A stretch of DNA of 64,000 bases from Microtetraspora malaysiensis (GCF_001528665.1 NZ_BBYJ01000005.1:1-64000); one strand, 5' to 3'; positions 1 through 8,849 are shown, counted from the stretch's first letter. The notes: a model not told the origin generated them from the letters alone. A program made the numbers and translations.

Positions 1-22
1 AGGGTTTCACGTAGGAGCAGGA

Positions 23-64
23 CGAACGGCGGTCTCCGGGAGATGTTCCGGGGGCCGCCGTTCG
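23..64 (-). terminator. Strong hairpin downstream of the three-gene two-component operon
   Basis: Two 17-base arms (23-39 and 48-64) pair with 15 matches around an 8-base loop. The hairpin lies 35 bases past the stop of the last operon gene. There is no clear T-run, as is common for high-GC actinobacterial terminators. Confidence 0.6.
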
Positions 65-98
65 CTGTGCCGGATCAAGGGGTTGAGGAACGTCTGCG

Positions 99-647
99 CT
101 AAGCGTTGTCTGGGCTTTCGGTGACCTGGGTCTCGTGGTGTGGGCCGCAGGTCACCTCGGCCGCGGCCGGCGGGCACCGCATGGTCCCGCCGGGCGTCGT
201 CACCAGCACGGCGACGCCGGGGGGCGCGCTCAAGGTGTAGACGGTGCGGCAGCCGGGATCCTCCCGCCCCAGGTCTCGGGGGCAGGCCACCTCGACCCGA
301 AGCGTCTTCCCCGACTCCCAGGTCTCGCGCATCGAGGGTGACCCGCCGTGCCAGGTCGTCTCCCGCTTGACGGAGAGGCGTCCGGGGACGCCCGGAGCGA
401 CCCGCACGTCGACCCTGCCCCGCACGTCCACGATGATCTGGGGCGTGGTGACGGCGTACGTCACGGTCCTCGTCTCGGTCCCCCTCTGATCGAGGACCGA
501 CGACTGGTAGGAGCCGGGGAAGGAGAAGTCGTAGCTGTGGGGAACGCGGATCTCCGACCACGCCGCCAACGTCATCGCCACCACCGCGGACACGGTCAGC
601 GCCGCGCCGGCGACGATCCACCTGGTCCGCACCGCTCGTCGCATCAT
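99..647 (-). CDS. Membrane-anchored or secreted hypothetical protein of a two-component operon
   Basis: The 182-residue product begins MMRRAVRTRWIVAG, followed by one hydrophobic segment (about residues 9-29), so it is either secreted or a single-span protein with an outside domain. The rest is beta-rich, with a Cys pair in CPRDLGREDPGC that could form a disulfide. I do not recognise the family. The start lies 8 bases after the stop of the upstream response regulator, so it is very probably co-transcribed with the kinase and regulator and may be the sensed or effector partner of that system. The start was chosen because the preceding codons only continue antisense-like sequence from the regulator gene. 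Confidence 0.7.
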   Translation of the reverse strand: MMRRAVRTRWIVAGAALTVSAVVAMTLAAWSEIRVPHSYDFSFPGSYQSSVLDQRGTETRTVTYAVTTPQIIVDVRGRVDVRVAPGVPGRLSVKRETTWHGGSPSMRETWESGKTLRVEVACPRDLGREDPGCRTVYTLSAPPGVAVLVTTPGGTMRCPPAAAEVTCGPHHETQVTESPDNA

Positions 648-655
648 GTCGCCTC

Positions 656-1297
656 TCAAATCTTCAGGAATCGCAGTACGGCCAGCACCCGGCGGTGATC
701 CTTCTCGGCGCCGGAGAGCCCGAGCTTGGCGAAGATGTTGTTGATGTGCTTGCCGACCGCGCTTTCGGAGACCACCAGGGCCTCGGCGATGCCGGCGTTG
801 GACCGTCCCTCCGCGATCAGCGCGAGCACCTCGGACTCCCTGCGGGTCAGCAGGTCCAGCGGATCGCTGTGCCGGCGCAGCAGCAGCTGGGCGACCACCT
901 CGGGGTCCAGCGCGGTGCCGCCCGCGGCGACCCGGCGCAGTGAGTCGAGGAACTCGGCCACGTCGGCCACCCGGTCCTTGAGCAGATATCCGATGCCGGT
1001 CGTCGCCGTGGACAGCAGCCGGGTCGCGTAGCGTTCCTCGACGTACTGCGAGAGCACGAGGATGGGCAGCTTCGGCCGCCGGTGGCGCAGCAGCAGCGCC
1101 GCGCGCAGGCCCTCGTCGGTGTGCGACGGCGGCATCCGCACGTCCGTGACGACGAGATCGGGTTCCTGATCGTCCACCGCCCGCAGCAGCCCCTCGGCGT
1201 CGGACACCGCGGCCACGACCTCGAAGCCGGCGGATCCGAGGACCCACACGAGGCCTTCCCTGAGGAGGACGGAGTCCTCGGCGAGCACTACGCGCAC
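656..1297 (-). CDS. NarL/LuxR-family response regulator
   Basis: This 213-residue response regulator has an N-terminal receiver with acidic cluster E7-D8 and phospho-acceptor D52 (VVTDVRMPPS), the conserved Lys in GYLLKDRV, and a C-terminal LuxR helix-turn-helix (LTRRESEVLALIAEGRSNAG, then KHINNIFAKLGL). The GTG start overlaps the end of the upstream kinase gene by ten bases, which implies translational coupling and a cognate pair. By family knowledge the kinase phosphorylates D52 and the dimer binds inverted repeats. The candidate operators are the similar palindromes before the kinase gene and before the S33 peptidase gene. Confidence 0.93.
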   Translation of the reverse strand: MRVVLAEDSVLLREGLVWVLGSAGFEVVAAVSDAEGLLRAVDDQEPDLVVTDVRMPPSHTDEGLRAALLLRHRRPKLPILVLSQYVEERYATRLLSTATTGIGYLLKDRVADVAEFLDSLRRVAAGGTALDPEVVAQLLLRRHSDPLDLLTRRESEVLALIAEGRSNAGIAEALVVSESAVGKHINNIFAKLGLSGAEKDHRRVLAVLRFLKI

Positions 1298-2514
1298 GGC
1301 AGTTCCACCTCTATCGTTGTCGGGCCACCGCTCGGGCTGTCGACGCGCAGGGTCCCGTCCACCGAGCCCGCACGCTGCGCCAGGCCGCGCAGACCCGACC
1401 CCTTGGCGGAATCGGCGCCCCCTTGGCCGTCGTCGCGTACGACGAGGCGGAGCACGTCGCCGTCGCGGCGCACGGTCACCTCGGCCTCGGAGGCTCGTGC
1501 GTGCTTGGCGACGTTGGTCAGCGCTTCGGAGACGACGAAGAACGCCACCGCCTCGACCACGGGAGAGGTCCGTTCCTGCACGTCGACGCTGAGCCGCACC
1601 GGGAAGGGGGCGCGCGCGGCGACGCCGGACAGCGCCGCGTCCAGGCCCTGATCGTTGAGCACGGCCGGGTGCAACCCCTGCACGACGTCGCGCAGTTCCT
1701 TCAACGCCTGCTTGGCCTCCTCGTGCGAGCGCACGATCACGTGGCGGGCGGGCTCGGGCAGGTCGGTGAAGGCGGTGCGGGCCATGCCGAGGTTGAGGGC
1801 GAGCGACACGAGCCGCTGCTGCGTGCCGTCGTGCAGGTCGCGTTCGATCCGGCGGCGTTCCGCGTCGGCGGCCTCGACCACCTCGGCCCGGCTCTCCCGC
1901 AGCGTCTCCACCCGCCTGGCCAGCTCGTCTTTCACGCTGGGACCGAGCAACGCCCGTGCCGCGAGCGTGTCGAGCGCGGTGATCCCGCGAAGCAGCCACG
2001 GCACCACCACGAACAGCGCCAGCGCGCCCGCCGCGGGCGGGGCGGTGGTCCAGCCGCCTCCGGCCAGCAGGAGTTGCACGGTGATGATGGCCGCGACCAG
2101 GCAGGCCGACCACGCCACGGCCCCGCCCAGGAAGCCCGCCGCGCCGATCAGGGGGCCGACCGCCAGGTGATAGGCGATCTGCCGCCACAGGCCGCCCGAT
2201 CGCGCTTGAAGGAGAAGCCGTCTGAGCGGGCTCCCGTCCCGGGGGAGACGCGGCAGCGGGGGGATGTCCTGGCCGAGGAAGGCGGCGAACCGGCAGCGCT
2301 GCAGCCAGGTGAGCAGCGGCACGATCCGGGTGAGGATCAGCAGCGCGACCAGGGGGACGACGACCGTCCATGCCACGACGACCGACAGCGCGACCAGCAC
2401 CAAGATCGATGCCATCGAGATGAGCGCGATCGGGACGCCCGCCGTCACGTGGACGGTGCGGAGCCAGGTCGGTGACGACCAGTGGCCGCGAATCCGGTCC
2501 CAGGGAGTGGTCAT
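1288..2514 (-). CDS. Membrane sensor histidine kinase (HisKA_3, NarL partner)
   Basis: The 408-residue kinase has hydrophobic spans near residues 25-68, 127-158 and 163-180, with no obvious extracytoplasmic domain. A HisKA_3 dimerisation motif follows (ERRRIERDLHDGTQQRL, phospho-His about H228). The C-terminal HATPase_c domain has the N-box in SEALTNVAKHA and the glycine box DDGQGG and GSGLRGL. It probably senses a membrane or cell-envelope signal, as many compact kinases of this class do (inference). The ATG lies 6 bases after a TAGGGT -10-like box, so the mRNA may be leaderless. Confidence 0.92.
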   Translation of the reverse strand: MTTPWDRIRGHWSSPTWLRTVHVTAGVPIALISMASILVLVALSVVVAWTVVVPLVALLILTRIVPLLTWLQRCRFAAFLGQDIPPLPRLPRDGSPLRRLLLQARSGGLWRQIAYHLAVGPLIGAAGFLGGAVAWSACLVAAIITVQLLLAGGGWTTAPPAAGALALFVVVPWLLRGITALDTLAARALLGPSVKDELARRVETLRESRAEVVEAADAERRRIERDLHDGTQQRLVSLALNLGMARTAFTDLPEPARHVIVRSHEEAKQALKELRDVVQGLHPAVLNDQGLDAALSGVAARAPFPVRLSVDVQERTSPVVEAVAFFVVSEALTNVAKHARASEAEVTVRRDGDVLRLVVRDDGQGGADSAKGSGLRGLAQRAGSVDGTLRVDSPSGGPTTIEVELPCA

Positions 2515-2589
2515 GCGCCAACCCTAGAGATCGGCACGGCTCGACGACATGACTCGGATATCCCAGAAAAAGGTGAGGTAAACCCCACC
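2515..2589 (-). promoter_or_regulatory. Promoter and inverted-repeat operator of the kinase operon, matching the one before the S33 peptidase
   Basis: Read on the minus strand, a TAGGGT box ends 6 bases before the ATG. About 57 bases upstream of the ATG (2572-2589) is an imperfect palindrome with arms GGTGGGGT and ACCTCACC. Almost the same arrangement occurs at 4154-4229 before the peptidase gene, including the GATCTCTA and CATGTC stretches. The shared blocks suggest binding by the adjacent NarL-type regulator. Confidence 0.55.
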
Positions 2590-2659
2590 TTTCCCTGAGA
2601 CGCGGCCCGAGCAGGAGCGGCGCGTGGGCCGCGTGGTCCGCGTGGGCATCGTGTCGTCA

Positions 2660-4153
2660 CTACCGGGGCGAGCAGAGGGTGCCGGCGCGGGGCAACGTCA
2701 GCTCCGTCAGATACCGGTCGGCGTACCCGGTCACGCACGGGTCCTTCGCGCGCAGGTAGACGACGTGGACGGGGCCGTCATAGCGGACGGTGACCGAGCG
2801 GGGGATCCTGCTCACCAGGAGATCGGTGACCGGGAAGTCGCGGTCGCCGCCGAGTCCCAGGGCGGGAGGCAGGCCGGCCGGCAGCGGGCGTGGTGGGTTC
2901 ACCGGCCGGTGCCGCCAGCCGGAGCAGGCCAGGGCCTCCAGCCCGGTGCCGACCCCGCCGCCGAAGTCGCGGGAGATCCGCTCGCTGTAACGGCGGTCGC
3001 TGACCAGCGCCTCGTACCCCAGCCTGACCAGGCCATCCGGACAGCGGGTCGCCGCCGCGCCCGGAGAGCTCCAGCTCGCGGAGATGCCCAGGACCTGCTC
3101 GCCGAACCAGGCGAAGTCGCCCTTGCTCGCCTTGAACAGCGCGTCGGCGAACTCGGGTGCCTTCTCCGGAACGGGGAGGACCACCCGGGCCAGCGCCTTG
3201 AGGTGCACATCGGTCAGTCTGATCTCGCCCAGCCGGGCGGAGGCGTACGTGACGGGCCTGCGGCCGGTGCTCTTGACCAGCGCGCGCCAGAGCGTGCGCA
3301 CGTTCCGCCCGCGCAGGGCGCACGCGTCGTCACCGGCGCACCAGGTGGTGAAGCGCTTGAACGCCGCCTCGGTCGCGCGAAGTTGCGCGCGTTCCATGCC
3401 GCGCCAACCCACCGTCGGGTCCGGCGTGCTGTCGAAGACCACCGCTCGGACGTGCCCGGGGTAAAGCCGCGCGTAGGCGGCGGCCGGAACCCCGCCGTAG
3501 GAGAAGGCCAGCATGGTGAGCCGGTCCTGACCGAGGGCGGTTCGGATCGCCTCCATGTCCCTGGCCACCGAGACCGAGTCCAGGTGGTCGGCCAGCCCGG
3601 TCGTGTCGTCCCGGCGGCACCGCTCGACCAGGCGTTCCAGGCCGGCCGCCTGGGCCTCGTACGCGGCGCGGTCACGCGGGTCGTTGAGCGGCAGCCCGGG
3701 AACCCCGCAGGAAGGCGGCAGATAGCGTCCGGCCGCGCTGGTGCGCGGGTTGTAGCCGACGACGTCGAAGCGCCGGCGCAACGTGGTGAACGACTCCGGG
3801 GCAGGGGAGAGGACGCCCTGGATCCCCGGACCGCCGTCGGGCACGACGAGCACGCTGCCGAGGCGGAGCGACGGCTCGGTGGCGGGCAGCCGGGCGAGGT
3901 CCAGCGTGATCGTGGCCTTGCCCGGCGCGGACCAGTCCACCGGCACCTCGATCGCCGCGCATTCCATCTCCGCCGGGCCCTGGCCGGACGGGCAGGCCCT
4001 CCAGGCGAGGGACGGGGCGGCCTGAGCCGCCGCCGGCAGCGCGGGCAGGCCCAGGAGCGCGGACAGGGCCGACAGGGCGACCGGTACGGTCTTCACCCGA
4101 TTCGCGGAGCGGGCCGATGCCGGGCTGACCGGCCGTTTCGTGCGGATTGTCAT
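2660..4153 (-). CDS. Secreted alpha/beta-hydrolase of the S33 tripeptidyl-aminopeptidase type
   Basis: The 497-residue product starts MTIRTKRPVSP, followed by a hydrophobic stretch and an AQAA cleavage-like site, so export is likely. The mature part opens with LAWRACPSG and ECAAIEVPVDW, typical of secreted actinobacterial S33 peptidases (SlpD/SlpE, tripeptidyl aminopeptidase). The nucleophile is S218 in LAFSYGG, a variant of GxSxG; the C-terminal TAP-like part contains GPVHVVYL with the likely catalytic His. By family it removes N-terminal peptides or hydrolyses esters outside the cell. The upstream ORF extension is rejected because the signal peptide begins at this ATG, 6 bases after a TACGGT box. 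Its promoter resembles that of the adjacent two-component operon. Confidence 0.88.
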   Translation of the reverse strand: MTIRTKRPVSPASARSANRVKTVPVALSALSALLGLPALPAAAQAAPSLAWRACPSGQGPAEMECAAIEVPVDWSAPGKATITLDLARLPATEPSLRLGSVLVVPDGGPGIQGVLSPAPESFTTLRRRFDVVGYNPRTSAAGRYLPPSCGVPGLPLNDPRDRAAYEAQAAGLERLVERCRRDDTTGLADHLDSVSVARDMEAIRTALGQDRLTMLAFSYGGVPAAAYARLYPGHVRAVVFDSTPDPTVGWRGMERAQLRATEAAFKRFTTWCAGDDACALRGRNVRTLWRALVKSTGRRPVTYASARLGEIRLTDVHLKALARVVLPVPEKAPEFADALFKASKGDFAWFGEQVLGISASWSSPGAAATRCPDGLVRLGYEALVSDRRYSERISRDFGGGVGTGLEALACSGWRHRPVNPPRPLPAGLPPALGLGGDRDFPVTDLLVSRIPRSVTVRYDGPVHVVYLRAKDPCVTGYADRYLTELTLPRAGTLCSPR

Positions 4154-4229
4154 GCGCTCACCGTAGAGATCACGACTGGCCCGGTGACATGGCCGAGGCA
4201 TCCCGAAACACGGTGAGGCCCACCCCACC
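4154..4229 (-). promoter_or_regulatory. Promoter/operator region of the S33 peptidase, duplicated before the kinase operon
   Basis: On the minus strand a TACGGT -10-like box lies 6 bases before the ATG. An 18-base imperfect palindrome (4212-4229, arms starting GGTGGGG and ending CCTCACC) sits 58 bases upstream. The GATCTCTA, CATGTC and GGGAT blocks keep almost the same order and spacing as at 2515-2589. Confidence 0.55.
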
Positions 4230-4326
4230 ATTCGCACGTGCGCCCCGGCCGCACAGGAACCCGCCGCGGTGCCGCCCGGCACCTCCGGGGCCGCGCCGGC
4301 GAGTTCACGAAGGCGTCGGCCGCCGA

Positions 4327-5511
4327 TCAGCAGCCGGGATAGGCGTCGGCGGGGAGGTCGCCGCCGGTGAACGCGGTGACGAAGTCGCCGGCGAGCCGCG
4401 AGATGGAGTCACGGCCTTCGAGCCGGGCCAGCCAGCGCCGGGGGAGCACGGCCTCGCCGTACCGCGCACCCAGGAGGTTGCCGCAGATCGCGCCGGTGGA
4501 GTCACTGTCGCCGGAGTGGTTGACGGCCAGCGGCAGCGCCCGCTCCATGTCCTCCCCGCCGACCAGGGCGCAGTAGACGGCGATCGCCAGGGCCTCCTCC
4601 GCGATCCACGCACCGCCGAGTGACTCGACCGCCTCGGGCGACGGATCCCCCTTCGCCGCCAGGGCGACCGCGGCCCGGAGCGCGGCGGTGGTCTCCCCAT
4701 GCCCGGGGTGCGCACCGAGCAGGTCGAGGGTGCTGTCGACGGCCCGCTCCAGCGGCACGTCCCGTACGAGGAAGAAGACGAGCGCCGCGCAGGCCCCGGC
4801 GGCCAGATAGCCGGTGGGGTGCCCGTGGGTGATCTGGGCGCACTCGGCGGCCAGCCGGAAGGCGCGGCCCGCGTCGGCGGCGGCCAGCCCGAACGGCGCG
4901 GACCGCATGACCGTGCCGCACCCCTTGGACCCGGGGTTGACCGGCCCCGGCATCCCGGGAGCCGCGAGCGGGCCGAGCTCCGAACGCAGCCCGGACAGGC
5001 AGGCGTTTCCGGGAGCGCGCCGCGAATACAGCCACGCCTCCTCACGAAGCCGGCCGGTGCGGACGAGGCCGTCGGGCGGCGGCGGCAGCCGGTGGTTCTG
5101 CGTGTCGAGCCAGCGCAGGTAGGCGTTGCGGACGACGGCCACCTCCGGGCATACCTCCGCGCCCACCTCTGGGCCCACCTCCGCACCGCCGACGCCCCGG
5201 CCGCGGGCGCGCAGGTGGGCGCGGATGAGCCCTTCCACGGTGAAGAGCGTCATCTGGGTGTCGTCGGTGATCAGGCCCAACGCGGCACGCCAATCGTGCA
5301 CGAGATCGGTCACCCCGGCCGCGCCGTGGACGCGGCGGATCGTGGCGATCGAGTCGAACTCCACGGGCGCGCCGAGCGCGTCGCCGATCGCTCCGCCCAA
5401 CAGGCAGCCCCGGACCCTGTCGGCGAACTGCCGTACGCCGTCTGCCGTCCCCGAATCCTCCGGCATGCTGTCCTGATATATGGCGTCTTGTGCCCTGGCG
5501 TCCGCGTCCAT
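4327..5511 (-). CDS. ADP-ribosylglycohydrolase family protein (DraG/ARH type)
   Basis: This 394-residue protein has the ARH signature: RVRGCLLGGAIGDALGAPVE near the N terminus, ITDDTQMTLFT (metal-binding Asp/Thr triad), GCGTVMRSAPFGL, THGHPTGY, and C-terminal NHSGDSDSTGAICGN, the second di-Mg site. Such enzymes remove ADP-ribose from proteins or small acceptors; the substrate here is unknown. A four-unit, 12-base repeat encodes an extra GAEVGPEV-like stretch after the DDTQ helix, not expected in the family. The ATG at 5511 follows a GAGGGAG ribosome site; the ATG at 5466 is an alternative. It is transcribed divergently from a NUDIX gene, a plausible partner in ADP-ribose turnover (inference). 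Confidence 0.92.
   Translation of the reverse strand: MDADARAQDAIYQDSMPEDSGTADGVRQFADRVRGCLLGGAIGDALGAPVEFDSIATIRRVHGAAGVTDLVHDWRAALGLITDDTQMTLFTVEGLIRAHLRARGRGVGGAEVGPEVGAEVCPEVAVVRNAYLRWLDTQNHRLPPPPDGLVRTGRLREEAWLYSRRAPGNACLSGLRSELGPLAAPGMPGPVNPGSKGCGTVMRSAPFGLAAADAGRAFRLAAECAQITHGHPTGYLAAGACAALVFFLVRDVPLERAVDSTLDLLGAHPGHGETTAALRAAVALAAKGDPSPEAVESLGGAWIAEEALAIAVYCALVGGEDMERALPLAVNHSGDSDSTGAICGNLLGARYGEAVLPRRWLARLEGRDSISRLAGDFVTAFTGGDLPADAYPGC
5141..5188. repeat. Four-unit 12-bp coding minisatellite in the ARH gene
   Basis: Four tandem 12-base units of the type ACCTCCGCGCCC keep the frame and add four xEVx tetrapeptides to the glycohydrolase. Confidence 0.6.
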
Positions 5512-5613
5512 GCTCTCCCTCACGCTGTCCGGTGTCCCACAGGTTGGTATCACGGAACATCGCCCGGCAGGCAGGGGCGGGGTGAGCCGCGCCACCCGCG
5601 AGAGAGATCCGTT

Positions 5614-5625
5614 TAGGCTCTGATC
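5614..5625 (+). promoter_or_regulatory. -10 box of a probably leaderless NUDIX transcript
   Basis: TAGGCT (5614-5619) fits the TANNNT consensus and ends 6 bases before the ATG, which places the transcription start at or next to the A of the start codon. No Shine-Dalgarno sequence is present. Confidence 0.45.
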
Positions 5626-6141
5626 ATGCCCCGTTTCATCCAGCGCCCGACCGCGCGGGTTCTTCTCGCGGACGACGACGACCGGCTCCTGCTCTTCAGC
5701 AGCGTGGACGCCACCTGGTTCACCCCCGGCGGCGGCGTCGCCAAGCGGGAGCCGCTCAACGTGGCGGCGGCGCGTGAGCTGCGCGAGGAGACCGGCCGCC
5801 GGGTCGCGCCGGAGGACCTGGGCCCCGTCGTCGCCACCACCTCCGGCCACTGGAGGGGGGACTGGGACGGCCGGATCCGGTTCTCCGTGGAGTCGTTCTT
5901 CTTCCTCCGGACGCCCGTCTTCGACCTGGACCCGGCGGGTCTCGAACGCCACGAGCGCACGTACATCACCGGGCACCGATGGTGGACGTTCGCGGATATC
6001 CGGGCCACGACGGAGAACGTCGTTCCCTGGGGGCTGGCCGGCGTGCTGGAGCGCCTCTACGCCGGCGAGATCCCGGCCGAGCCGGTCCGGCTCCCCTGGC
6101 ACCACCCCGAGTTCGCCCACCTCGCCGAACCCACACGCTGA
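5626..6141 (+). CDS. NUDIX hydrolase
   Basis: The 171-residue product carries a complete Nudix box: GGVAKREPLNVAAA followed by RELREETGRRV, matching GX5EX7REUXEEXGU with all metal-binding Glu residues present. The family hydrolyses nucleoside diphosphates linked to another moiety. The sequence does not show the substrate; ADP-ribose is possible given the divergent ADP-ribosylglycohydrolase next door. The C terminus (WHHPEFAHL) is unremarkable. It is a single-gene unit with a promoter immediately before the ATG. Confidence 0.9.
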   Translation: MPRFIQRPTARVLLADDDDRLLLFSSVDATWFTPGGGVAKREPLNVAAARELREETGRRVAPEDLGPVVATTSGHWRGDWDGRIRFSVESFFFLRTPVFDLDPAGLERHERTYITGHRWWTFADIRATTENVVPWGLAGVLERLYAGEIPAEPVRLPWHHPEFAHLAEPTR

Positions 6142-6203
6142 CCCGCGTCCGTACGAATTTTCGGCCGGGTTCGAGGTGGGGGAAACCGGCCGGGGCGCGG
6201 GGG

Positions 6204-7190
6204 TCAGATCGCGGGCTGCTGCTGGGTGATGCAGTGGATGCCGCCGCCGAGCGCGAAGATGTCGCGGGCGTCGACCGACGCGATCGTGCGGCCGGGGAAG
6301 AGCTTCGCGAAAAGGTCGGCGGTATCGGCGTCCCTCGGGTCGTCGAAGGAGCAGAGCAGGGCCAGGCCGTTGGCGAGGTAGTGGTTGATGTACGAGTAGT
6401 CGACCGGCTTGCCGTCCGCCTCCAGGACGGTGGGGGCGGGCAGCTCGATCACCTCGAGGGGGCGGCCCTTGGCGTCCGTGGCGGCGCGCAGGATCGCGAG
6501 GTTCTCCCGGGTGACCTCGTGGTCGGGGTGCGCCGGGTCGGGCTGCACGTGGCAGAGCACCAGGCCGGGCCGTACGAACGAGGCCAGCAGGTCCACGTGG
6601 CCGTTCGTGCCGTAGCCGCCGTAGTCGGCGGTCAGGCCGCGGGGGAGCCAGATCACCTTCTCCACGCCCAGCAGGGCGCGCAGCTCGGCCTCGGCGTCCG
6701 CCTTCGTCCAGCCGGGGTTGCGGCGGGGGTCGAGCTGGACGGTCTCGGTGACGATGACCGTGCCCTCGCCGTCCACGTGGATGCCGCCGCCCTCACCGAC
6801 CATCGCGGTGCGGCGCCGCGGCACGCCCACCCGGTCAAGGACGGACGCGGCGACCAGGTCGTCCTTCTCGTGCGGGGCCCAGCCCCAGCCGTTGAAGGTC
6901 CAGTCGATCCCCGTGAGCCGCCCGCCGTCGACCACGAAGGTGGGGCCGTTGTCGCGCATCCAGCAGTCGTCGAGCGGCTGCTCGGCCACCTCGACCCGCG
7001 GGTCGAGCCAGGCGGCCGCGGACGCCCGCTCCGACGGGTCGACCAGCATCGTGACGGGCTCGTGGCGCACGATCGCGTTGGCGACCGCCGACCACGCCCG
7101 GTACGACGCCTCCGCCCGGTCCAGGGCGTAGCCGACGGGCCACGACATCCAGGTACGGCTGTGCGGGTGCCACTCCGGCGGCATGAACAC
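6204..7190 (-). CDS. aguA: Agmatine deiminase family protein (peptidyl-arginine-deiminase fold)
   Basis: This 328-residue protein has the guanidine-modifying fold signatures: MPPEWHPHSRTWMSWP at the N terminus, DDCWMRDNGPTFVV (catalytic Asp region), GEGGGIHVDGEGT, TNGHVDLLASFV (catalytic His) and GGGIHCITQQQP (nucleophilic Cys). AguA converts agmatine to N-carbamoylputrescine plus ammonia. The GTG at 7190 is preferred because GAGGAG stands 8 bases upstream; the ATG at 7184 is the alternative. It follows the urease-alpha-like gene by 12 bases and is its probable operon partner. No N-carbamoylputrescine amidohydrolase (aguB) is nearby. Confidence 0.92.
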   Translation of the reverse strand: MFMPPEWHPHSRTWMSWPVGYALDRAEASYRAWSAVANAIVRHEPVTMLVDPSERASAAAWLDPRVEVAEQPLDDCWMRDNGPTFVVDGGRLTGIDWTFNGWGWAPHEKDDLVAASVLDRVGVPRRRTAMVGEGGGIHVDGEGTVIVTETVQLDPRRNPGWTKADAEAELRALLGVEKVIWLPRGLTADYGGYGTNGHVDLLASFVRPGLVLCHVQPDPAHPDHEVTRENLAILRAATDAKGRPLEVIELPAPTVLEADGKPVDYSYINHYLANGLALLCSFDDPRDADTADLFAKLFPGRTIASVDARDIFALGGGIHCITQQQPAI

Positions 7191-7202
7191 GGAGATCGCT
7201 CC

Positions 7203-8849
7203 TCAGAGGAAATAGAGGCGGTTGAGAGAAACGGAGTCGGCCGGGCCGGACTCGACCGGCTCGCCGTCCAGCGAGACGCGGCCGTGCGGATCGACGTCCA
7301 CGCGGCCGAGACGGGCGTTGCGCACCATCGAGGCGGGGCCGATGCCGCGGGTGCCGCGCACGCCGACCCGGCGCCTGCGGGTGGGCATGCGGTCGCCGGA
7401 CACGGCGGCCTGCGCGACGAAGGCGACCGACAGGTCGGCGGCGGTCGCGCCGTGCGCGCCGAACTGCGGCCCGAGCACCAGCGGCTCGCAGACGTCGGTG
7501 GAGGCGTTCGGGTCGCCGGTCACGCCGTACGCGGGGAAGCCCGCCTTCAGGACGAGTTGCGGCTTGGCCCCGAAGTAGGCCGGGCGCCAGAGCACGATGT
7601 CGGCGAGCTTGCCGACCTCGAGCGTGCCGACCTCGTGGGACAGGCCGTGCGCGATGGCGGGGTTGACCGTCAGCTTGGCCAGGTAGCGCAGCACGCGCTC
7701 GTTGTCGTGCCGGTCGGGGGCGCCGCGCTCGGCCTTCATCTTGCCGGCCATGGCGAACGTGCGCCGGACGGTCTCCCCGGCCCGGCCCATGCCCTGCGCG
7801 TCGGAGGAGGTGATGCCGATGACGCCCAGGTCGTGCAGGACGTCTTCGGCGCCCATGGTTCCCGCCCTGATCCGGTCCCGGGCGAGCGCGGCGTCGCCGG
7901 GCAGGTCGAGCTTGAGATCGTGCACCGAGACGATCATCCCGTGGTGCTCGGCGACGGCGTCGCGGCCGAACGGCAGCGTCGGGTTGGTGGAGGAGCCGAT
8001 CACGTTCGGCACCCCGGCCAGCTTGAGCACGTTGGGCACGTGCCCGCCGCCGCAGCCCTCGATGTGGAACGCGTGGATCGTCCTCCCGGAGAGCACGGCC
8101 AGGGTGTCCTCCACGGACAGGCACTCGTTCAGCCCGTCGGTGTGCAGCGCCACCTGGACGTCGTACTCCTCGGCGACGGTCAGGGCGGTGTCCAGGGCAC
8201 GGGTGTGCGCGCCCATGTCCTCGTGCACCTTGAAGCCGGACGCGCCGCCCTCGACCAGGGCCTCGACCAGGGGCGCGGGGTGGGAGGACGAGCCGCGGGC
8301 CAGGAAGCCGATGTTGACCGGCCAGGCGTCGAAGGCGTTGAACGCGTGCCGCAGCGCCCAGGGCGAGTTCACCCCGACGCCCCACACCGGGCCGAACTCC
8401 TGGCCGATGATCGTCGTCACGCCGGAGGCCAGCGACGCCTCCATGATCCGCGGTGAGAGCAGGTGCACGTGGGTGTCGATCGCGCCGGCCGTCGCGATCA
8501 GGCCCTCGCCGGACACGATCGCGGTGCCGGTGCCCACCACCACGTCCACGCCGTCGAGCGTGTCGGGGTTGCCGGCGCGGCCGATCGCGTGGATCCGCCC
8601 CTCGCGCACGCCGATCGAGGCGCTGCGCACGCCCAGGACCGGGTCCAGGATCAGCACGTTGCTGATCACCAGGTCGCACGTGTCGCGTACGGACGCGGCC
8701 TTCAGATGCAGCCCGTCCCTGGCGGTCTTGCCGAACCCGGCCAGGAACTCCTCGCCCCGCTTCTGCGAGTCATGCTCGACCTCGACGACCAGTCCCGAGT
8801 CGCCCAGCCGCACCCGGTCGCCCTTGCGGTAGCCGTACAGGCTCATCAT
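7203..8849 (-). CDS. ureC: Urease alpha-subunit-like amidohydrolase with altered catalytic flap
   Basis: The 548-residue protein aligns with urease alpha subunits from YGYRKGDRVRLGDSGL to the C-terminal RLYFL. The nickel-centre residues remain: THVHLL, the carbamylated Lys in GFKVHEDMG, ALHTDGLNE, HIEGCGGGH and SSDAQGMGR. The mobile flap differs: where classical enzymes have MVCHHLD, this one has IVSVHDL, so the flap Cys and catalytic His are replaced. It starts by ATGA overlap with the fused gamma-beta gene. No ureD, E, F or G gene is in the window. Either it is a variant urease matured by genes elsewhere or it has another amide/ureido substrate. Confidence 0.88.
   Translation of the reverse strand: MMSLYGYRKGDRVRLGDSGLVVEVEHDSQKRGEEFLAGFGKTARDGLHLKAASVRDTCDLVISNVLILDPVLGVRSASIGVREGRIHAIGRAGNPDTLDGVDVVVGTGTAIVSGEGLIATAGAIDTHVHLLSPRIMEASLASGVTTIIGQEFGPVWGVGVNSPWALRHAFNAFDAWPVNIGFLARGSSSHPAPLVEALVEGGASGFKVHEDMGAHTRALDTALTVAEEYDVQVALHTDGLNECLSVEDTLAVLSGRTIHAFHIEGCGGGHVPNVLKLAGVPNVIGSSTNPTLPFGRDAVAEHHGMIVSVHDLKLDLPGDAALARDRIRAGTMGAEDVLHDLGVIGITSSDAQGMGRAGETVRRTFAMAGKMKAERGAPDRHDNERVLRYLAKLTVNPAIAHGLSHEVGTLEVGKLADIVLWRPAYFGAKPQLVLKAGFPAYGVTGDPNASTDVCEPLVLGPQFGAHGATAADLSVAFVAQAAVSGDRMPTRRRRVGVRGTRGIGPASMVRNARLGRVDVDPHGRVSLDGEPVESGPADSVSLNRLYFL

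Noticed and set aside
5979..8456. 825-codon plus-strand frame
   Set aside because: Antisense to the agmatine deiminase and urease-alpha genes, whose catalytic motifs are clear; composition is shadow-like.
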